Below, piece by piece: positions 9,379-18,410 of a stretch of 64,000 nucleotides of DNA (the first letter of the stretch is position 1; each line of letters starts with the position of its first letter). A program made the translations under genes and the position numbers. The notes below the pieces were generated by a model. The model was not told where the DNA came from. It saw nothing but the letters and a program-made list of their open reading frames with translations, and searched no databases. Source of the stretch: Bacteroidetes bacterium GWF2_43_63 (lineage in GTDB: Bacteria > Bacteroidota > Bacteroidia > Bacteroidales > DTU049); the NCBI GenBank assembly GCA_001769275.1, contig MEOQ01000034.1:1-64000 (forward strand), written 5' to 3'.

Positions 9379-12300
9379 TTACACTTTTTCAACAATAACG
9401 TGAACTGAAATATCATCGGTCAATTCTAATAAAACGGCTTCAGCAGCACCTTTAGTATCCCGAAGTTCAAGCTCAATCGCTAGTATCTCATTGCAAATAT
9501 ATGAATAATTGTTAGCTATTGACTTTTCGACCGATTCTGTCTTTTCAACAAATACCCGGATTTTGTCAGTAACTTCGAAATTCCGCTCCTTGCGCAGGTT
9601 CTGGATGCGGTTGACAAACTCGCGGGCAACGCCTTCCTCCAGCAATGTTTCGGATAATGTCACGTCAAGTGCTACCGAAAGGGTGCCTTCGCTCATCACC
9701 ACCCAGCCCGGAATGTCTTCAGTAACAATTTCCACATCGTCAACCAGAACTTCTACAGATCCTTCACCCAGACTAAGCTCAATGCGTCCTTCGTTTTCCA
9801 GTCGGTTTATCTGGGCTCCGTTCAAAGCAACAATGGCTGCGGCCAGTTCTTTCATCTGTTTGCCAAATCGCGGCCCGAGCTTTTTAAAGTCGGCCTTTAT
9901 TTTTTTCACGAGGAAACTGCCGTCGTCTTTGAAGAACTCCAGCTCTTTCACATTCACTTCGGCCAGAATAATCTTCTGCACACTTTCCACCTGTGCTTTA
10001 ATTTTTTGATCGGTGAGCGGAATCAGTATTTTCTGCAGCGGCTGGCGAACGCGATTTCCGGTTTTCTTGCGTAGCGACAGAATCATAGAAGAAATTTTCT
10101 GCGCCAGCTGCATGCGCTCTTCGAGATCGCGATCGATGAAATTTGTATTGTATGCCGGAAAGTCGCACAAATGAACGCTTTCAGCATTCCTGCGGCCGGT
10201 TACTGAATTCAGATCTGAAAATAATTTATCTGCAAAGAAAGGTGCAATAGGAGAAATCAGCAGCGATAATGTTTCCAGTACATGATACAATGTCTGGTAG
10301 GCCGATAATTTATCTTTCGACATTTCGCCTTTCCAGAAACGGCGACGCGAGAGGCGCACATACCAGTTGCTCAGAAATTCATCGGTGAAATTCTGAATGG
10401 CGCGCCCGGCGCGGGTTGGCTCGTAGTCTGCATAGGATTCGTCAACGAGTTTTATCAGACTGTTCAACTCTGAAAGAATCCAGCGATCAAGCTCAGGCCG
10501 CTCGGCAACGGGAACTTCTGTATCGCTGAAATTGAACTTGTCGATATTCGCATACAGTGAAAAGAACGAATACGTGTTATACAGCGTTCCGAAGAATTTG
10601 CGCTGAACTTCTCCAACGCCTTCGCTGTCGAATTTAAGATTGTCCCAGGGCTGCGAGTTGGTAATCAGGTACCAGCGTGTTGCATCAGGACCATATTTTT
10701 CAATCGTTTCAAATGGATCGACGGCATTGCCAAGTCGCTTCGACATTTTATTGCCGTTTTTATCGAGCACGAGTCCGTTGGAAACAACATTTTTGTAAGC
10801 AACCGAATCGAAGGCCATGGTTGCGATTGCATGCAGTGTGAAGAACCAGCCCCGTGTCTGGTCAACACCTTCTGCAATAAAATCGGCTGGAAAACTTTTC
10901 TCAAAAACATCTTTGTTTTCAAAAGGATAATGCCATTGCGCATAAGGCATGGAGCCGCTGTCGAACCATACGTCGATCAGATCGGGCTCGCGGCGCATCG
11001 GTTTTCCTGAATCGGAAACCAGAATAATCGGATCCACCGATGGCTTATGCATGTCGAATTTTTCGTAATTGGCTTTGCTCATGTCGCCAGTCACAAAATC
11101 TTTCATCGGATTTTCTTTCATGAATCCGGCTTCGATGCTCTTTCCAATTTCTTTCGAAAGTTCTTCGAGCGAGCCGATGCATTTGAATTCATCGCCATCT
11201 TCGCTAAGCCATATAGGAAGGGGAACGCCCCAATAGCGGCTGCGACTCAGGTTCCAGTCAACCAGATTTTCGAGCCAGTTACCAAAGCGGCCTGTACCAG
11301 TCGATTCGGGCTTCCAGTTGATGGTGTTGTTCAGCTCAATCATTCTGTCTCGATATTGTGTGGTTTTGATAAACCATGAATCGAGTGGATAATACAGAAT
11401 CGGTTTGTCAGTCCGCCAGCAGTGCGGATAGCTGTGTTCGTATTTTTCCGCTTTGAATGCTTTATTTTCTTTCTTCAGTTTGATGACAAGTTCGATATCA
11501 ACATTCAATTCTTTTTCCTTGTCAGGCGTGTAATCGGGATGATACTGAGGCTTCACGAATTTCCCGGCGAATTCGCCCATTTCTTCAGTGAATTTTCCTT
11601 GCTTATTCACCAGCGTGAGAGAGCCGAGGTTGTATTTCTTTCCCATACGGAAGTCGTCGGCACCAAAGCTGGGAGCCAGATGTACGATTCCTGTTCCGTC
11701 TTCGGTAGTTACAAAATCGCCGGCCACTACGCGGAAAGGGTCTCCCTCAGCGGGCTGCGCGTATGGTAATAATTGTTCGAAACGAATTTCGGTCAGCTCT
11801 TTTCCTTTGAATGTCCCGAGTACTTTAAATGGAATATTTTTTTGTCCGGGTTCATAACTGTCAATCTCAAGTGCTGCATTCTCGGCCGGGAACCAGCGAT
11901 TGAGCAAGGGAGCACCCACCACAACTGTTTGTGGCTCGAAGGTGTAGGGATTGTAAGTCTGAACAAGATTGTACTCAATATTATCACCAACTGCAAGGCC
12001 GGTATTTGAAGGAAGTGTCCACGGCGTGGTGGTCCATGCAATAATGTATAGATTTCCTTTTACGCCTGGGGTTGTGAACAGAAATTCGCTGCGATCGTTG
12101 CGCACAACTTTAAACTGTGCAACAACGGTATTGTCTTTCACATTTTTGTAACAGCCGGGTTGGTTCAGTTCGTGTGTACTGAGGCCGGTTCCGGCAGCAG
12201 GTGAGTATGGCTGAATGGTGTAGCCTTTATACAGGAGATTTTTATCGTAGAGTTTTTTCAGCAGATACCAGACCGATTCAATGTATTTATTTTCGAAAGT

Positions 12301-12753
12301 GATGTACGGATTTTCAAGGTCAACCCAATAGCCCATGCGGCGTGTGAGCTCGTCCCACTGATCCTTGTATTTCATCACTTCCTGGCGGCATTCGCGATTG
12401 TAATCAACTACTGAAATTGATTTGCCAATATCTTCTTTTGTGATACCGAGTTTTTTCTCAACGCCAATCTCAACGGGCAGTCCGTGCGTATCCCAGCCGG
12501 CTTTGCGTTTTACCTGAAAGCCTTTCAGTGTTTTGTAGCGACAAAAAATGTCTTTGATAGCTCTTGCCATCACGTGGTGAATGCCTGGCATTCCGTTGGC
12601 GCTGGGCGGGCCTTCGAAAAACACGTATTCTGGTTTACCTTCGCGTGTTTCAATGCTCTTGCGGAAGATATCATTGGTGTCCCACCACTGTCTCACATCG
12701 TTAGCCAGTTCTGTCAGTCGTAATTGCTTGTACTCGTTGTATTTGCCGTTCAT
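9379..12753 (-). CDS. ileS: Isoleucyl-tRNA synthetase, type 2, GXHH signature
   Basis: 1124 residues. Charges tRNA-Ile in the cytoplasm. Class I features: the ATP-binding signature reads G57-I58-H59-H60 (encoded at 12574-12585) where class I enzymes normally have HxGH; the second signature KMSKR is near residue 669 (GNKMSKRLGNA). The CP1 editing domain and a C-terminal anticodon-binding region are present. The length and signature fit the eukaryote-like type 2 IleRS found in many Bacteroidota. From established work, type 2 enzymes are intrinsically resistant to mupirocin, and the swapped GXHH form is associated with very strong resistance. First gene of the operon with the DksA-like gene and lspA. 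Confidence 0.97.
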   Translation of the reverse strand: MNGKYNEYKQLRLTELANDVRQWWDTNDIFRKSIETREGKPEYVFFEGPPSANGMPGIHHVMARAIKDIFCRYKTLKGFQVKRKAGWDTHGLPVEIGVEKKLGITKEDIGKSISVVDYNRECRQEVMKYKDQWDELTRRMGYWVDLENPYITFENKYIESVWYLLKKLYDKNLLYKGYTIQPYSPAAGTGLSTHELNQPGCYKNVKDNTVVAQFKVVRNDRSEFLFTTPGVKGNLYIIAWTTTPWTLPSNTGLAVGDNIEYNLVQTYNPYTFEPQTVVVGAPLLNRWFPAENAALEIDSYEPGQKNIPFKVLGTFKGKELTEIRFEQLLPYAQPAEGDPFRVVAGDFVTTEDGTGIVHLAPSFGADDFRMGKKYNLGSLTLVNKQGKFTEEMGEFAGKFVKPQYHPDYTPDKEKELNVDIELVIKLKKENKAFKAEKYEHSYPHCWRTDKPILYYPLDSWFIKTTQYRDRMIELNNTINWKPESTGTGRFGNWLENLVDWNLSRSRYWGVPLPIWLSEDGDEFKCIGSLEELSKEIGKSIEAGFMKENPMKDFVTGDMSKANYEKFDMHKPSVDPIILVSDSGKPMRREPDLIDVWFDSGSMPYAQWHYPFENKDVFEKSFPADFIAEGVDQTRGWFFTLHAIATMAFDSVAYKNVVSNGLVLDKNGNKMSKRLGNAVDPFETIEKYGPDATRWYLITNSQPWDNLKFDSEGVGEVQRKFFGTLYNTYSFFSLYANIDKFNFSDTEVPVAERPELDRWILSELNSLIKLVDESYADYEPTRAGRAIQNFTDEFLSNWYVRLSRRRFWKGEMSKDKLSAYQTLYHVLETLSLLISPIAPFFADKLFSDLNSVTGRRNAESVHLCDFPAYNTNFIDRDLEERMQLAQKISSMILSLRKKTGNRVRQPLQKILIPLTDQKIKAQVESVQKIILAEVNVKELEFFKDDGSFLVKKIKADFKKLGPRFGKQMKELAAAIVALNGAQINRLENEGRIELSLGEGSVEVLVDDVEIVTEDIPGWVVMSEGTLSVALDVTLSETLLEEGVAREFVNRIQNLRKERNFEVTDKIRVFVEKTESVEKSIANNYSYICNEILAIELELRDTKGAAEAVLLELTDDISVHVIVEKV

Positions 12754-12779
12754 TTTCCGGTAGTTTTTAAAAAGAGGTG

Positions 12780-12787
12780 CAAAAGTA
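12780..12787 (-). promoter_or_regulatory. -7 box (TACTTTTG) of ileS operon
   Basis: Perfect TAnnTTTG on the minus strand, 26 nt before the ileS ATG. A TTTT stretch about 20 nt upstream may stand in for the -33 element. Confidence 0.65.
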
Positions 12788-12802
12788 CAATATAATGTGC
12801 AA

Positions 12803-12877
12803 ATTTGAAAATTTATTCACTCACTATATTGCTTTCAAAGGAGCTCATGAGCTCACGATTTCATCGTTCGGTTGAAA
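12803..12877 (-). repeat. Dispersed intergenic repeat A, copy 1 (upstream of ileS)
   Basis: On the minus strand this element begins with 29 nt (12849-12877) identical to 21081-21109 and ends with GTGAATAAATTTTCAAAT. It lies directly upstream of the ileS promoter, in the same orientation as the gene. Copy 2 lies upstream of valS, also in gene orientation. It contains the perfect palindrome GAGCTCATGAGCTC (12841-12854). Confidence 0.8.
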
Positions 12878-13130
12878 GTGTGCTAATTTGAAAATGTGTG
12901 ACTTCGCGTGAATCAGCTTGCTACGTTTTATATGATTTCTAGTTCGTCGAAGTGATAATAGGTGATTCGAAATACAGCAACGATGTTATAAAGTTTGAGC
13001 CGCGTGCGCCATGCACCTTACTTTGTGCACCATGCCTTGTACGTTGAGCACTGCGAAGCTAGCCGCGTGAAGCCTGCCTTATGCCTTTTCAAATTTATTC
13101 GTAACTTGCACATCCTTTATGCTTTAATCT
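12878..13130. other. Intergenic region before the transglycosylase gene
   Basis: No gene seen. It contains short direct-repeat wording such as CCATGCACC/ACCATGCC and GCGAAGC/GCGTGAAGC, of the kind that recurs in several gaps of this window. A near-consensus -7 box (TAACTTGC, around 13102) lies about 25 nt before the ATG at 13131. Confidence 0.5.
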
Positions 13131-14540
13131 ATGTCGGTGAAGCCATTTATTTTATCCATTTTATTCTTTGCCCTTATCGGTGGATTAATGATATACGATA
13201 TGATGGGGGAGCGCACTGCAGTTGCGAAAGATCCTGTTAAGCTCCGCGATTTCGATACAATAATAGTTTCAGACACTCTTCATGTAATTATGGGATACAA
13301 CTCTGTAAATTATTTTGTTTACAAGGGAACGCCCATGGGTTATCAGTACGAGCTGGTGCAGGCTCTTTGCAAAAATTTCGGATTGTTTCTCGATCTGCAG
13401 GTTACCAACGATGTTGAAAAAGCTTTTCAGAAACTTGCTTTTGGTACATGCGACCTCATTGCCATGGACCTCACTGTTGCAGAAAATCGCTATCCACGTA
13501 TAACTTTCACAGAGCCACTGTATAATATGCGATCAATCCTGGTGCAGCGCAAAGACAGTCTGGGCGCGGTGTCTGTAAAAGACTTGAAGCAATTAAACGG
13601 GAAAACAATTTTGATTCCCCGAAAAACAATTTATCGCAGGCAGCTGCTGGAGCTGGAAGACAGCCTGCATATTGATATTAATATTTTGCCGATGGGCGAA
13701 GTTGGCACAGAAGATTTGTGCAATATGGTAGCTGAAGATAAAATTGATTTCACGATCTGTGATGATCACCTGGCGCGGACGCTGTGGGCATACTATCCGG
13801 ATCTCGATTTCAGTTTGATCATTTCCAAACCTTTACCGGTGGCCTGGGTTGTCAATAGTGAATCCGAAAAGTGGCTTGAAAAGCTGAATGCGTGGATATC
13901 AAATTTTAAGAAAAATGGAAATCTTGCTTTCCTTCAGAAAAAATATTTTGATAATCCGATATTGTACATTTTTGGATCGCCTGATGATCACAGCATTTCA
14001 GGAGGAACAATCAGTAAATATGATGATTTAATTAAAAAGTACAGTGCCGAAATCGGTTGGGATTGGCGTCTGGTTGCATCTTTGATTTATCAGGAATCGC
14101 GCTTTACAACTGACTTTCAATCGCCCAGTGGTGCATTTGGCTTAATGCAATTAATGCCGGGAACAGCTCAGCGCATGGGTGTAAATTACAACAGTAATGC
14201 GGAGGAACAGTTGAAAGGAGGATTGAAATTGCTGCATTATATGGACACCGCTTTTACACCATACATGGACAATGTTGCTGAAAGACACAAGGTGGTTATT
14301 GCCGCATACAATCTGGGTATGGCGCATTTTTACGATGCCTTTGAATTGGCAAAAAAGCAGGGAAAAGGGCCACTGACATATGCGATCGTGATTGAATGTT
14401 TGAAATGCAAATCGAAACCGCTGTATTACAACGATCCGGTTGTTAAGTTCGGATATATCAATCCATGGTATGTTGAAAGATTTGTTCGTGAGATTTATGC
14501 ACGCTACAACGCTTACTGCGCCGTTTTTTCGGAGAAATAA
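13131..14540 (+). CDS. Membrane-bound lytic transglycosylase, MltF type
   Basis: 469 residues. A single N-terminal membrane segment or uncleaved signal (residues ~5-24) leads into a family 3 solute-binding-protein domain (~45-290; MGYQYELVQALCKNFGL, CDLIAMDLTVAENR), then an SLT lysozyme-like domain (~300-460). The catalytic Glu is in LIYQESRF (E322), followed by the family motif GLMQLMPGTAQ. MltF proteins cleave peptidoglycan between MurNAc and GlcNAc, forming 1,6-anhydro ends; the N-terminal domain modulates activity by binding muropeptide-like ligands. It stands alone between ileS and ftsX and is transcribed divergently from ileS. Confidence 0.93.
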   Translation: MSVKPFILSILFFALIGGLMIYDMMGERTAVAKDPVKLRDFDTIIVSDTLHVIMGYNSVNYFVYKGTPMGYQYELVQALCKNFGLFLDLQVTNDVEKAFQKLAFGTCDLIAMDLTVAENRYPRITFTEPLYNMRSILVQRKDSLGAVSVKDLKQLNGKTILIPRKTIYRRQLLELEDSLHIDINILPMGEVGTEDLCNMVAEDKIDFTICDDHLARTLWAYYPDLDFSLIISKPLPVAWVVNSESEKWLEKLNAWISNFKKNGNLAFLQKKYFDNPILYIFGSPDDHSISGGTISKYDDLIKKYSAEIGWDWRLVASLIYQESRFTTDFQSPSGAFGLMQLMPGTAQRMGVNYNSNAEEQLKGGLKLLHYMDTAFTPYMDNVAERHKVVIAAYNLGMAHFYDAFELAKKQGKGPLTYAIVIECLKCKSKPLYYNDPVVKFGYINPWYVERFVREIYARYNAYCAVFSEK

Positions 14541-14867
14541 TCATTATTTAGCTCAAGATCGAGGTCAAGAAAAAGGACAAGGTCACGCGTCAGCGTAAAA
14601 CGCTGCAGGCAGGAGACGCGCGCCCAATGCAGTTTTGAGATTATAAAGTTGAAAGGCGCTTTATAGTAATCAGTTGTGAGTAGTCAGTGGTCAGTTTCAA
14701 TGTCACTCATATTCTCACATATGCGAAGCATCACATGAACGAAGTTCCACATTTGCATATTTCCCCGTTCCTTGTTCGGCTTGTTCCGTAAGAATGCACG
14801 GAATGTTCAGTGTTTAAACTTTCTTCACCCTTCACACATCCTTGTTCCTTGTTCAGTGTTCATAGGG
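14541..14867. other. Intergenic region with degenerate short repeats
   Basis: 327 bp between convergent genes, no gene seen. Contains CACGCGTCAGCGTAAAACGCTG with a GCGT/ACGC dyad, and a degenerate array of TTCCTTGTTC-like words (14761-14860). On the opposite strand this array reads as repeated GAACACTGAACAAGG, wording seen again near 32650 and 43740. Confidence 0.5.
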
Positions 14868-15740
14868 TTACACATACAAATAATCCGTATTCATCCGGAT
14901 ATATCTGTTCAGCGCTGACCATGACGAAATCCAGGATATGAGCATTCCGCAGATAATGATGGCGCCAAAAAGTCCATACACCTGTGTCTCGTCCTGAATG
15001 GCCTGCAGATCTGGGATCTGCTGATAGGCCAGCATCATAACACCTTCGAGTAAAACCACTGCGAGCAAGCTACTTACAAGTCCCATCCAGAGCGCCTGCA
15101 GAAGGAATGGTCTGCGGATAAACCCGCGTGTAGCGCCAACCAGAAGCATACTGCGAATCAAAAATCGTTTTGAATATATGGCTAACCGGATGGTGTTGCT
15201 GATCAAACTATACGATATAAGAAAGACCAGAAGCGCGAATCCAAAAAGTATCAGCGACATTTTTCCGGAATTCACATTGATGTCTTCAACCAGATCTTTC
15301 TGATAATACACATTGCCAATAATAGGTTCAGTCTGCACTTTGGCCACAAATGCGTCGATGGCTGCGCTGTTGGCGTAGTCCGATTTCAGCGTAATGTCAA
15401 GCGAAGGTGGGATCGGAATAATGCCGAGAAATTCAACGAACTCTTCGCCGGTATCTTCAGTCATTCGCTTCGCAGCTTCTTCTGAACTGACCATGGAACA
15501 AGTCTGCACTGCAGGATCAAGTTGCATTTTTTTCTGCATGGCAAGCATATCCGCCTCCGGAATGCTGTCTTTGAACATGACAGTGACAACAATATTCTCT
15601 TTCACAAAATTCGCCAGTCGTTGCGAATGAAGCAGAATGAGTCCCGATAAACCGAGAATAAGCAGTACCAGCGATATGCTGATCATCATGGTGACATAAG
15701 AGCCCCCGAGCCGGATGGATGATTTGCGATGTTTTGCCAT
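14868..15740 (-). CDS. ftsX: Cell-division permease FtsX
   Basis: 290 residues from the ATG at 15740 (MAKHRKSS). Topology is that of FtsX: a cytoplasmic N-terminus, a first membrane segment (~17-38), a large periplasmic domain (~40-165) and three closing membrane segments (~170-195, 220-245, 265-285). FtsX with the ATPase FtsE transmits a signal across the inner membrane that activates peptidoglycan hydrolysis at the septum. The periplasmic region is PIPPSLDI-containing, as in the ECD of the family. FtsE is not adjacent, which is usual in Bacteroidota. The ATG lies 4 nt after a perfect -7 box, so the mRNA is probably leaderless. Confidence 0.93.
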   Translation of the reverse strand: MAKHRKSSIRLGGSYVTMMISISLVLLILGLSGLILLHSQRLANFVKENIVVTVMFKDSIPEADMLAMQKKMQLDPAVQTCSMVSSEEAAKRMTEDTGEEFVEFLGIIPIPPSLDITLKSDYANSAAIDAFVAKVQTEPIIGNVYYQKDLVEDINVNSGKMSLILFGFALLVFLISYSLISNTIRLAIYSKRFLIRSMLLVGATRGFIRRPFLLQALWMGLVSSLLAVVLLEGVMMLAYQQIPDLQAIQDETQVYGLFGAIIICGMLISWISSWSALNRYIRMNTDYLYV

Positions 15741-15744
15741 GCGA

Positions 15745-15752
15745 CAAAAATA
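15745..15752 (-). promoter_or_regulatory. -7 box (TATTTTTG) of ftsX
   Basis: Perfect TAnnTTTG on the minus strand, ending 4 nt before the ATG at 15740. The transcription start should fall on or next to the ATG, giving a leaderless message. Confidence 0.65.
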
Positions 15753-16172
15753 GTGATTTCTTTGCGAATGCAGACACCTTGTGAATTTCGGGTTGTATCT
15801 TTTTTGAAATGTTGAAATCAAATGAAAATACACAAAGTTTTTTACAGAAAAGCAGAGAAATCCTTTGAGTTTCCGGTCACCAAATGCAAAACAGCATCTG
15901 CGGCCTTTGCCGGGATCTCACCGAAAACCTGCCCGGCTCTTTCTCTGTTTCTTCCCGACGATTCCACGTCAGCAATGCTGCCAAGTCAACATTTTCTTGC
16001 TAACGGTAGAATGTCGGGAAGGACCCAACATTCTGTCGTCCGCCTGACAATGATTTGAGAAAAAGAGCGCACACGGAATCGTTGGGGCCTTAGATACTTC
16101 AAAATTTTTGAAGAAGATGTCGTTTGAGACATCCTCAAATACTACGTTTTATGAAGCTCGCTTTGATGTAGT
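15753..16172. other. Intergenic region with several dyads, unexplained
   Basis: 420 bp between two minus-strand genes. It is less AT-rich than other gaps and contains TTCCCGAC (15952-15959) complementary to GTCGGGAA (16013-16020), AGAATGT (16008-16014) complementary to ACATTCT (16028-16034), a CTTCAAAA/TTTTGAAG dyad (16098-16114), and GATGTC/GACATC (16116-16132). The last two may act downstream of the OmpA-family gene. A frame with an ATG at 15822 shows no recognisable protein. It may be a structured RNA or a decayed insertion. Confidence 0.4.
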
Positions 16173-16946
16173 TTATTTCTTCACTACTCTTATCTCAACC
16201 CTTCTGTTCATCTGCCTTTCGGCCTCCGTTCTTTCTTCATTTAAGGGTCGCGTGTGACCAAATCCCTGGTACGACATTCGGTTTGCTGCAATGCCTTTTC
16301 GGATCAGGTAATTGTAAACAACTTGTGCGCGTTCGCCCGAGAGATTGGAGAAATCATCACTAATGCAACATATATGACCTTCAATGGCAATCTCGAGTGT
16401 CGGCTGCGATTCCATGATTGAATAAAGTTCATTTATCACCGGCTCGGATTCAGGCCGAAGGGTGCTGGTGTTATTGTAAAATGTGATATTATCCAGCCGG
16501 ATGACTTCGCCCACTGTGGCCTGCGTGATTTTGTCCTCCAGTGCAGAAACCTTTTTCTCCGCTGGTTTGAATGTGACTACATCTACACGTCGGTTCCGGA
16601 AAAACGCATTGTCATTGAATTCCAGCGTTTCGTTTTTTCCAACTATCTGTGTATTTTTAAGTTCAATTCCTTTTTGAGCAAACACTGATTTTACAGCATT
16701 GGCGCGCTTTTCAGACAGCAACTGGTTGTTTTCTGAAGTTCCTACTGAATCGCAATAGCCCGAAATGCTCTTTATCACTGCGTTTTCAGCTTTACAGTAT
16801 TTTGCCACAGAATCCAATGTCTTTATTGCTTTTGCATCTGGCTGAAAAACAGCTGTGTTGAAATAAACGCTGTGCGTCTTTGTTTCCTGCGCACCAACCA
16901 GTACACACAGTAGAAACGTCCAAATGAACAGAATTGTGGATTTCAT
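16173..16946 (-). CDS. Secreted protein with two OmpA-like domains
   Basis: 257 residues. The signal peptide ends near VLVGAQ (residue 20). Two OmpA/MotB-type peptidoglycan-binding modules follow: one at ~25-125 (VYFNTAVFQPDA, then SGYCDSVGTSENNQLLSEKRANAV, split here as SGYCDSVGTS...LSEKRA) and a second at ~145-257 (ITFYNNTSTLRPES, IEGHICCISDD, LSGERAQVVYNYL, NRRVEIRV). The second domain has Cys-Cys where the family usually has TD in the GHTD loop, a change at the diaminopimelate-binding site that may weaken peptidoglycan binding. It has no membrane barrel, so it is periplasmic or loosely attached. A near -7 box (TACATTG) lies just before the ATG. Confidence 0.85.
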   Translation of the reverse strand: MKSTILFIWTFLLCVLVGAQETKTHSVYFNTAVFQPDAKAIKTLDSVAKYCKAENAVIKSISGYCDSVGTSENNQLLSEKRANAVKSVFAQKGIELKNTQIVGKNETLEFNDNAFFRNRRVDVVTFKPAEKKVSALEDKITQATVGEVIRLDNITFYNNTSTLRPESEPVINELYSIMESQPTLEIAIEGHICCISDDFSNLSGERAQVVYNYLIRKGIAANRMSYQGFGHTRPLNEERTEAERQMNRRVEIRVVKK

Positions 16947-17064
16947 AGTGCAATGTAATTAGTGAAATATTAACGCTTGATAATTTTAAATATTGCCTTA
17001 TGGAAATCCAATTTGATAAGGGTAAGCAAACGAAAGTTTCGGATTAGCATTAATGCCAACGTGA

Positions 17065-18015
17065 TTAAAAAGCCAGCAAATAAGACACTTTGCTGGGATA
17101 TATCTTTTGTGCCGGGCAAGGCAGATGATAATAATTTAAAATGCGTTTTTTGCTGTTGAAAAGTTTGCAATTTTTAATATTGATGTTGCTCAAATCAATT
17201 CCAAGCCCTAAAAAAACCTCGCTTTTACCAGCTTCTTGTCCATCGAGTCCAACTGCACTTAAACCAATATCGAAACTTAAAAAGCCAGGAATATATCGGC
17301 CCCATGACTTAGGAGTAACTCCCTTTATATTGGTGCAAAGCCAATATGTATGCCGGTCATAATCATCCATAAAACTTTTGTTTTCGTGACCGGGCATTGA
17401 TTTATAATACGATTTATGAAAAAAATCGTAACTCCATTTAAACGTAAAATTGTTGAAGAACGGGTGATATTCCTGTAGTACAGGATAAAAAGCACCAAGA
17501 ATATTCGCACTCATGTCCATTAAACTAAATCCCCACCATGGAGCCATGCCATCTTTCACTTCTACTATCCCAGATGTCAGAACCGCAAATCCGGCTCCAA
17601 ACCATTTGGCTGATTTTCTTTTTACACCTGCCCACATCAGCATTTCTCCGAAGGCAGTAGAAGTAATTTGCGAGGACCAAAAGTGGCCGCATTTATCTAA
17701 ACACAAAGCGTATTTTAATTCCTTGGAATCATCAAAATGGAATTTCGGTTTTGGAAGACCATGAGCCTCCAATGTATCATTCCACCAGGCATTCTGAAAA
17801 TACAAAAACACCCCGGTAGTTAAAATCGGGACCGAACTTGCAACAACTGCCAGGCGAAATTTATTTGGTTTTTTTGTTGTATCAGTTAATGAGGTATCTC
17901 CAAAAGGCCCCTGTTCTGAAATGATTTCGATTTTTTCTGTGATATACAAACTATCTGAAAAGCAGAAAGTGGGTACTGCAAGAATAAAAAACAAAAGTAT
18001 GCTGAATTGTTTCAT
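17065..18015 (-). CDS. DUF2279 family protein
   Basis: 316 residues with a signal peptide ending near FCFSDS (residue 20). Residues ~70-200 carry the DUF2279 pattern: AWWNDTLEAHGLPK, FHFDDSKELKYA, LDKCGHFWSSQ, GAGFAVLTSGIVEVKDG, WWGFSLMDMSANILGA. This family is related to the small YfiM lipoproteins and is likely periplasmic or outer-membrane. Function is not established. The C-terminal ~110 residues may form additional outer-membrane strands (FLGLGIDLSNI). It lies 118 bp upstream of the OmpA-family gene on the same strand, so the two may share a transcript. Confidence 0.85.
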   Translation of the reverse strand: MKQFSILLFFILAVPTFCFSDSLYITEKIEIISEQGPFGDTSLTDTTKKPNKFRLAVVASSVPILTTGVFLYFQNAWWNDTLEAHGLPKPKFHFDDSKELKYALCLDKCGHFWSSQITSTAFGEMLMWAGVKRKSAKWFGAGFAVLTSGIVEVKDGMAPWWGFSLMDMSANILGAFYPVLQEYHPFFNNFTFKWSYDFFHKSYYKSMPGHENKSFMDDYDRHTYWLCTNIKGVTPKSWGRYIPGFLSFDIGLSAVGLDGQEAGKSEVFLGLGIDLSNINIKNCKLFNSKKRILNYYHLPCPAQKIYPSKVSYLLAF

Positions 18016-18142
18016 CGGAATTTATAGCCAATAATTTTGGTGCTAAATTAAATAAAACTTTGCTTGGCAAATACTCTTTTTTTTTAAAACGGGAAAACGC
18101 TCAATCCGAATGCATATACAGCTGCATCCGATTTCCACATTC

Positions 18143-18330
18143 TCTAAAGACAAAAGATAAAAATATAAAGACAAAAGTGTAAATTGAAACGTGATCATCT
18201 AATATTCCCACATACGCCGCAGGCGCCACATCTGCGATTGCGTCACGTTTCACGTGAAGCAGCACATTTCCGCATTATCGCATCAAATTTCGCCTTTCGT
18301 ATTTCTGATTTCTTCCGCTGCGGCGGATTC
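18143..18330 (+). repeat. Dispersed intergenic repeat B, copy 1
   Basis: Contains AAGACAAAAGATAAAA (18147-18162), identical to 61543-61558. The same order of further words follows in both copies: AAAAGTG, GATCATCT, TTCCC, CACATTT, CATTATC and TTTCGTATTT. Both copies lie upstream of a plus-strand gene. It also contains TCACGTTTCACGTGA (18243-18257), the exact reverse complement of a palindromic block at 43958-43972. Confidence 0.65.
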
Positions 18331-18398
18331 AGAGTTCATGATTCGATGTTCCCTTCACCCTTCAGATCTAAAATCTAAAATCTGATTTCTCAAATCAC

Positions 18399-18406
18399 TA
18401 CCTTTG
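18399..18406 (+). promoter_or_regulatory. -7 box (TACCTTTG) of pseudouridine synthase gene
   Basis: Perfect TAnnTTTG ending 4 nt before the ATG at 18411. A leaderless transcript is expected. Confidence 0.65.
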
Positions 18407-18410
18407 CCCC

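Larger units (their letters stand above)
18016..18410. other. Divergent intergenic region containing repeat B
   Basis: 395 bp, no gene seen. The side near 18015 carries a TTTG then TAATTTAG pair that may be the minus-strand promoter. The rest is dispersed repeat B and a short AT array (AGATCTAAAATCTAAAATCT) that leads into the -7 box at 18399. Confidence 0.55.

Noticed and set aside
15822-16058. Small plus-strand coding region of 78 codons
   Set aside because: No family similarity, no promoter in position, and it overlaps several hairpin arms; better treated as non-coding.
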